Positions 61,579-64,000 of a stretch of DNA of 64,000 nt are shown here, piece after piece. Positions within the stretch are counted from its first letter, which is position 1; each line of letters starts with the position of its first letter. The stretch comes from an uncultured Pseudomonas sp. (lineage in GTDB: Bacteria > Pseudomonadota > Gammaproteobacteria > Pseudomonadales > Pseudomonadaceae). The position numbers and the translations under genes are program-made. The notes below the pieces were generated by a model. The model was given only the letters and a program-made list of their open reading frames with translations. It was not told where the DNA came from and made no database searches. The stretch is taken from positions 62,001-126,000 of the forward strand of contig NZ_CAMPHI010000008.1 in NCBI RefSeq assembly GCF_946885955.1, given 5' to 3'.

Positions 61579-62124
61579 TAGTGTCCTCAGGATGTCTGAA
61601 AACTCAGCCTGTTAGGTCTGTAACCCTTTGTTTGTCTGGTTTAAGCCGGCTTAGGCGATAACCGTCGATCACGTTGAATCATCATGATTCACAGCTTCAG
61701 TGTGACAAAAGTGTGCCAAGGTGGTTGAGGTAATGACCGCCGATGATTAAGCTAAAGGTAATTGAACTGGCGGGGTCCGAAAATGGCCCTGGTCTCTAGG
61801 TGCTCGGCAGCTGGCCTGCGGGGTATTGATGATGAGTCGCAGGGTGCCTCGGTCCAGTGCCACCCACGCAAAAAGCGGATGTAGTGTGGGTGGAAGAAAG
61901 GATACCTCTTAGAGGTGGTCGCCTTCGACGTGATGCTGCCAGCTACGATGGGGCTGGATTTCAAACAGCGGAGCGCGAAGGAGAGCGAGAAGCAGCTGAG
62001 GGCACAACCCCGCGCTTGAATGGATCCCGTCTGATGTGCTGAGCCAGAAGCCACAGACGGTCAATCATCGGTGCTGCCGCGAACCCATCCAATCCTGACC
62101 TAACGGTTGGGGGAGGGTGTTGTT
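61573..62124. mobile_element. left end of integrated element, non-coding part
   Basis: No credible gene in 550 bp. It holds two perfect palindromes: TAAGCCGGCTTA (61642-61653) and tgaatcat-c-atgattca (61675-61691). These could be recombinase or regulator sites at the element end. Short frames on both strands lack ribosome sites and family features. Confidence 0.5.
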
Positions 62125-62412
62125 GTGTCTCTCGAAAAACTACTTACTGTTGATGATCTCGCTCTGATCCTTGACCGTGCCCCAGGCACTATCAAAAACC
62201 AGCATTCTAAGCACCCCTACAAACTACCTCCTGTCTGCCGCATCCCAGGGGCGGGCCGGCTGCTGTGGCGTCGAGAAGATGTTGACCGGTGGCTTCAGCA
62301 GCATGTTGTCCGGCTTGACGTTATTGCTCCTACTGGTCCTGCTATTAAACGGAAACCTGGTCGACCCCGGAAATCTGAGCAAATTGCTCAGCGAGGTGCC
62401 TATGCTCAGTAA
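62125..62412 (+). CDS. AlpA/excisionase-like HTH protein with AT-hook
   Basis: A 95-residue DNA-binding protein: MerR/AlpA-type HTH (LLTVDDLALILDRAPGTIKNQH, then GRLLWRREDVDRWLQQHV) and a C-terminal AT-hook (KRKPGRPRKSEQ). A GTG start at 62125 follows a strong gggggaggg site. It overlaps the RepA start by 11 bp, so the two are coupled. Probably a regulator of replication or excision of the element. Confidence 0.75.
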   Translation: MSLEKLLTVDDLALILDRAPGTIKNQHSKHPYKLPPVCRIPGAGRLLWRREDVDRWLQQHVVRLDVIAPTGPAIKRKPGRPRKSEQIAQRGAYAQ

Positions 62413-63301
62413 GCGCCAACGGAGTCTTATCGATGAAGCAATTGCTCTGGAGTTTGAAGATGCTAAGGGTTCTGGAGCAACAGGATATCTACCTCATTTC
62501 TTGGCACAGGCTACTTTGCCGCACAAAGATCCAAAGTGTACGTATTTTGAGCGAGGAACTTCAAAACTCACGCTGTCGATAATGGCGCATCCAAAATTTG
62601 GGATGCCTTACGGGATGATGCCAAGATTATTGCTGGCGTGGATGTGCACAGAAGCATGCCGCACACACTCGCCAGAGTTAAATTTGGGGCGGAATCAGAA
62701 TGAGTTTCTTAAAAAGCTTCAGCTGCCTAGTGATGGAAAATATATTAAAACCCTGCATGCGCAAACGTTGGCTCTTATAAGGTCGCAGCTAAGTATCGAG
62801 GTTTCTAATGCTGGGGCTTTGGCTTTTGAAAACATTCAAATAGCAAAAAGCGGCTTTGTATTTTGGAATCCAAGGCAGCCTGATGAAGAATGCCTGTGGA
62901 ATAGTACATTGACGCTTGGTTCTGATTTCTATAATGCAATTACGAAGGCGCCCGTACCACTTAAGTTGGAAGCTCTCCAAGCGCTACGTAAGTCGCCTAT
63001 GGCTATGGATATATATACGTGGCTCGTTTACCGAATGTTTACGCTAAACGTGGCTGCGAGATCAGGAAGGCATAAGGAAGCAAAGATTCCTTGGGTTGGT
63101 TTGAAGTGTCAGCTTGGGGGTGGCTATGAAGATACGCCGCAGGGTGTTCGAAGCTTCAAAGCTAATTTTCTCAAACAGTTAAGAGGAGTCCTGCTCTATT
63201 ACCCTGATGCGAGGAATTACATTGACGAAAGCCCGGATTATCTCGTGCTTAAAGCCGGGGCTCGCCCGGTAGTGCAGCAACGAGCCGTTGGTTGTCTCTA
63301 A
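62402..63301 (+). CDS. repA: plasmid-type replication initiator RepA
   Basis: A 299-residue protein resembling plasmid-encoded RepA proteins of broad-host-range and Pseudomonas plasmids: MLSKRQRSLIDEAIALEFEDAK, LSIMAHPKFGMPYGMMPRLLLAW, LWNSTLTLGSDFYNAI, KSPMAMDIYTWLVYRMF. It would bind the iterons just downstream (63336-63481) to start theta replication. Codon use is clearly more AT-rich than the chromosome to its left, as expected for imported DNA. Confidence 0.87.
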   Translation: MLSKRQRSLIDEAIALEFEDAKGSGATGYLPHFLAQATLPHKDPKCTYFERGTSKLTLSIMAHPKFGMPYGMMPRLLLAWMCTEACRTHSPELNLGRNQNEFLKKLQLPSDGKYIKTLHAQTLALIRSQLSIEVSNAGALAFENIQIAKSGFVFWNPRQPDEECLWNSTLTLGSDFYNAITKAPVPLKLEALQALRKSPMAMDIYTWLVYRMFTLNVAARSGRHKEAKIPWVGLKCQLGGGYEDTPQGVRSFKANFLKQLRGVLLYYPDARNYIDESPDYLVLKAGARPVVQQRAVGCL

Positions 63302-63606
63302 ATACACTGTGGAAAAGCAGGCGGGGGGTGGGGTTATCCACGTGACATCGCTCACGTCCCCCGAGGCCCCGGGTTTTCTGGTGCGCAGCTTTATCCACGT
63401 GACATCACTCACGCATCCACGTGACACCGCTCACGCATCCACGTGACATCACTCACGGAAAAACAGCGTGACATCGCTCACAGGCCGCGCCTGGCTTATG
63501 TTTCAGAGGGGCAGGGTCGTCTGCTAGTAGCTTTGCTTTTAGTTTTTCCGAGTATGTAAAAAGCTTTTCTTGTAATTGGCAGGCTGCTGCTGTGGAAAAG
63601 TTATGA
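63302..63606. other. candidate replication origin with DnaA-box-like sites
   Basis: Besides the iterons, this gap carries DnaA-box-like sequences: TTATCCAC at 63334-63341 and 63391-63398, and tgtggaaaa (reverse of TTTTCCACA) at about 63308 and 63592. A T-rich stretch at 63530-63580 could serve as the unwinding region. Confidence 0.6.
63336..63481 (+). repeat. RepA iterons (five copies)
   Basis: Repeat unit about 21 bp, atccacgtgacatcRctcacg. Copies start at 63336, 63393, 63415 and 63437, with a shorter copy (from cgtgac) at 63467. Copies 2, 3 and 4 are exactly 22 bp apart (two helical turns). The core cgtgac...ctcacg is an imperfect palindrome. Copy 3 has a C for T in the centre. Location directly after repA is typical of iteron plasmids. 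Confidence 0.85.
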
Positions 63607-63885
63607 CTAATTATCTTCTAGGTCTAAGAGTTCGTTTTTTAACAAGGCTAGGAGCTCTTCGGTGGTTTCAGGGGCGCCAGCCAATATGTAGCCCTTGGCG
63701 AGAATGATGAGGGGGTGGACGCCGATGTTGGTGGCTAGCTCGTTGAATTTCTCGATCGTGGGGCTTTTGAGCCCACGCTCCACATCACTGATGTAGCTCT
63801 GGCTGGCCCCTGCAGCCTCTTGAGGCAGACCTCTGCTGACCCTCAACTCCTTGAATGCTTGGCCTATGGCTTGTTTCAGTTCCAT
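63607..63885 (-). CDS. XRE-family HTH regulator
   Basis: A 92-residue protein with an N-terminal Cro/C1-type HTH (AIGQAFKELRVSRGLPQEAAG, SQSYISDVERGLKSPTIEKFNELA), resembling phage repressors and restriction-modification controller proteins. ATG 63885 (MELKQ) chosen. A palindrome upstream (63936-63953) is a candidate operator. The next gene, to the right, lies outside the window. Confidence 0.85.
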   Translation of the reverse strand: MELKQAIGQAFKELRVSRGLPQEAAGASQSYISDVERGLKSPTIEKFNELATNIGVHPLIILAKGYILAGAPETTEELLALLKNELLDLEDN

Positions 63886-63935
63886 TTCGCACGCTCGCAA
63901 AAGGAACGATGAAGCCCTTTGGGGCTTTAATGTTC

Positions 63936-63953
63936 TATACTCAAAAGAGTATA
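63936..63953. promoter_or_regulatory. palindromic operator of the XRE regulator
   Basis: tatactc-aaaa-gagtata: 7-bp arms with a 4-nt centre, 51-68 bp before the XRE start. The ACTC...GAGT symmetry is like controller-protein operators. Confidence 0.5.
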
Positions 63954-64000
63954 TTTGCTTCGTCGGTGCGGATTTCTTGCCGTGCTGGGGCGCTGATGAG

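Noticed and set aside
61752..62054. Minus-strand 100-codon frame at the element's left end
   Set aside because: No ribosome site, no family features, composition not coding-like.
63336..63481. Possible CRISPR array
   Set aside because: Repeats are 21 bp with 22-bp period and essentially no spacers, and sit beside repA; they are iterons.
1..64000. tRNA and rRNA genes
   Set aside because: I saw no cloverleaf-like segments with T-loop consensus or rRNA-like sequence in the intergenic regions, although a covariance scan was not possible.

Overview
The window reads as a chromosomal segment of a Pseudomonas-lineage gammaproteobacterium. The evidence is the GC-rich coding style, an OprC-type copper receptor, class I fumarase, membrane malate:quinone oxidoreductase, PurU/FolD pairing, an OruR-like AraC regulator, DUF1302/DUF1329 proteins, and the large inverted-repeat intergenic elements seen in pseudomonads. 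The last ~2.4 kb is different: AT-richer DNA carrying a plasmid-type replication module that has interrupted a chromosomal gene.

Layout. 1-4.9 kb: TonB-dependent copper receptor (5' end cut by the window edge), EamA exporter with a divergent MarR regulator, FKBP isomerase and a PCu(A)C copper chaperone. 4.9-11.4 kb: a tight minus-strand block, read from 11.4 down to 4.9 kb, that encodes a 'thermostable hemolysin'/acyltransferase-like protein, an AMP ligase, a heme-oxygenase-like diiron protein, an SDR, a TPR protein and an OmpR-type two-component system. A PmrA/QseB-type box precedes its first gene. 11.6-16.9 kb: MocR regulator and divergent BenE-type transporter, an oxidoreductase remnant, SnoaL-like protein, GNAT and carbon-nitrogen hydrolase. 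17-21.1 kb: KaiC-like ATPase overlapping a hybrid histidine kinase. 21.2-24.6 kb: LysR regulator, purU, folD and gene scraps (fumarase-like, livF-like).

24.6-36.6 kb is mostly core metabolism and housekeeping: fumarase, GGDEF protein, 2Fe-2S flavoreductase, enoyl-CoA hydratase, pyruvate kinase, a tandem universal stress protein behind an ANR-like box, small lipoproteins, PilZ protein, mqo and YajG. 36.6-47.7 kb: small unknowns, an acyltransferase, zinc-ribbon and DUF2007 proteins, an SRAP protein with a degenerate active site, a chemoreceptor, an M48 peptidase lipoprotein, a GDT1-family manganese exporter behind a yybP-ykoY riboswitch, RsmC, a 295-bp inverted-repeat element, a D-2-hydroxyacid dehydrogenase and a LysE exporter. 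47.7-59.3 kb: thiolase, acyl-CoA synthetase, DUF1302 and DUF1329 envelope proteins, a MalT-like LuxR regulator, a ferritin-like PF10118 protein and an AraC regulator. 59.5-61.3 kb: a DsbA-like protein, NAD(P)-binding protein and divergent HxlR regulator. 61.5-64 kb: the truncated start of an MBL-fold hydrolase, then an AlpA-like/AT-hook protein, RepA, iterons with DnaA-box-like sites, and an XRE regulator.

The two parts I consider most worth following are the self-regulated heme-oxygenase-like diiron operon (4.9-11.4 kb), which looks like a small-molecule pathway with its own sensor, and the integrated RepA/iteron replicon at the right edge.
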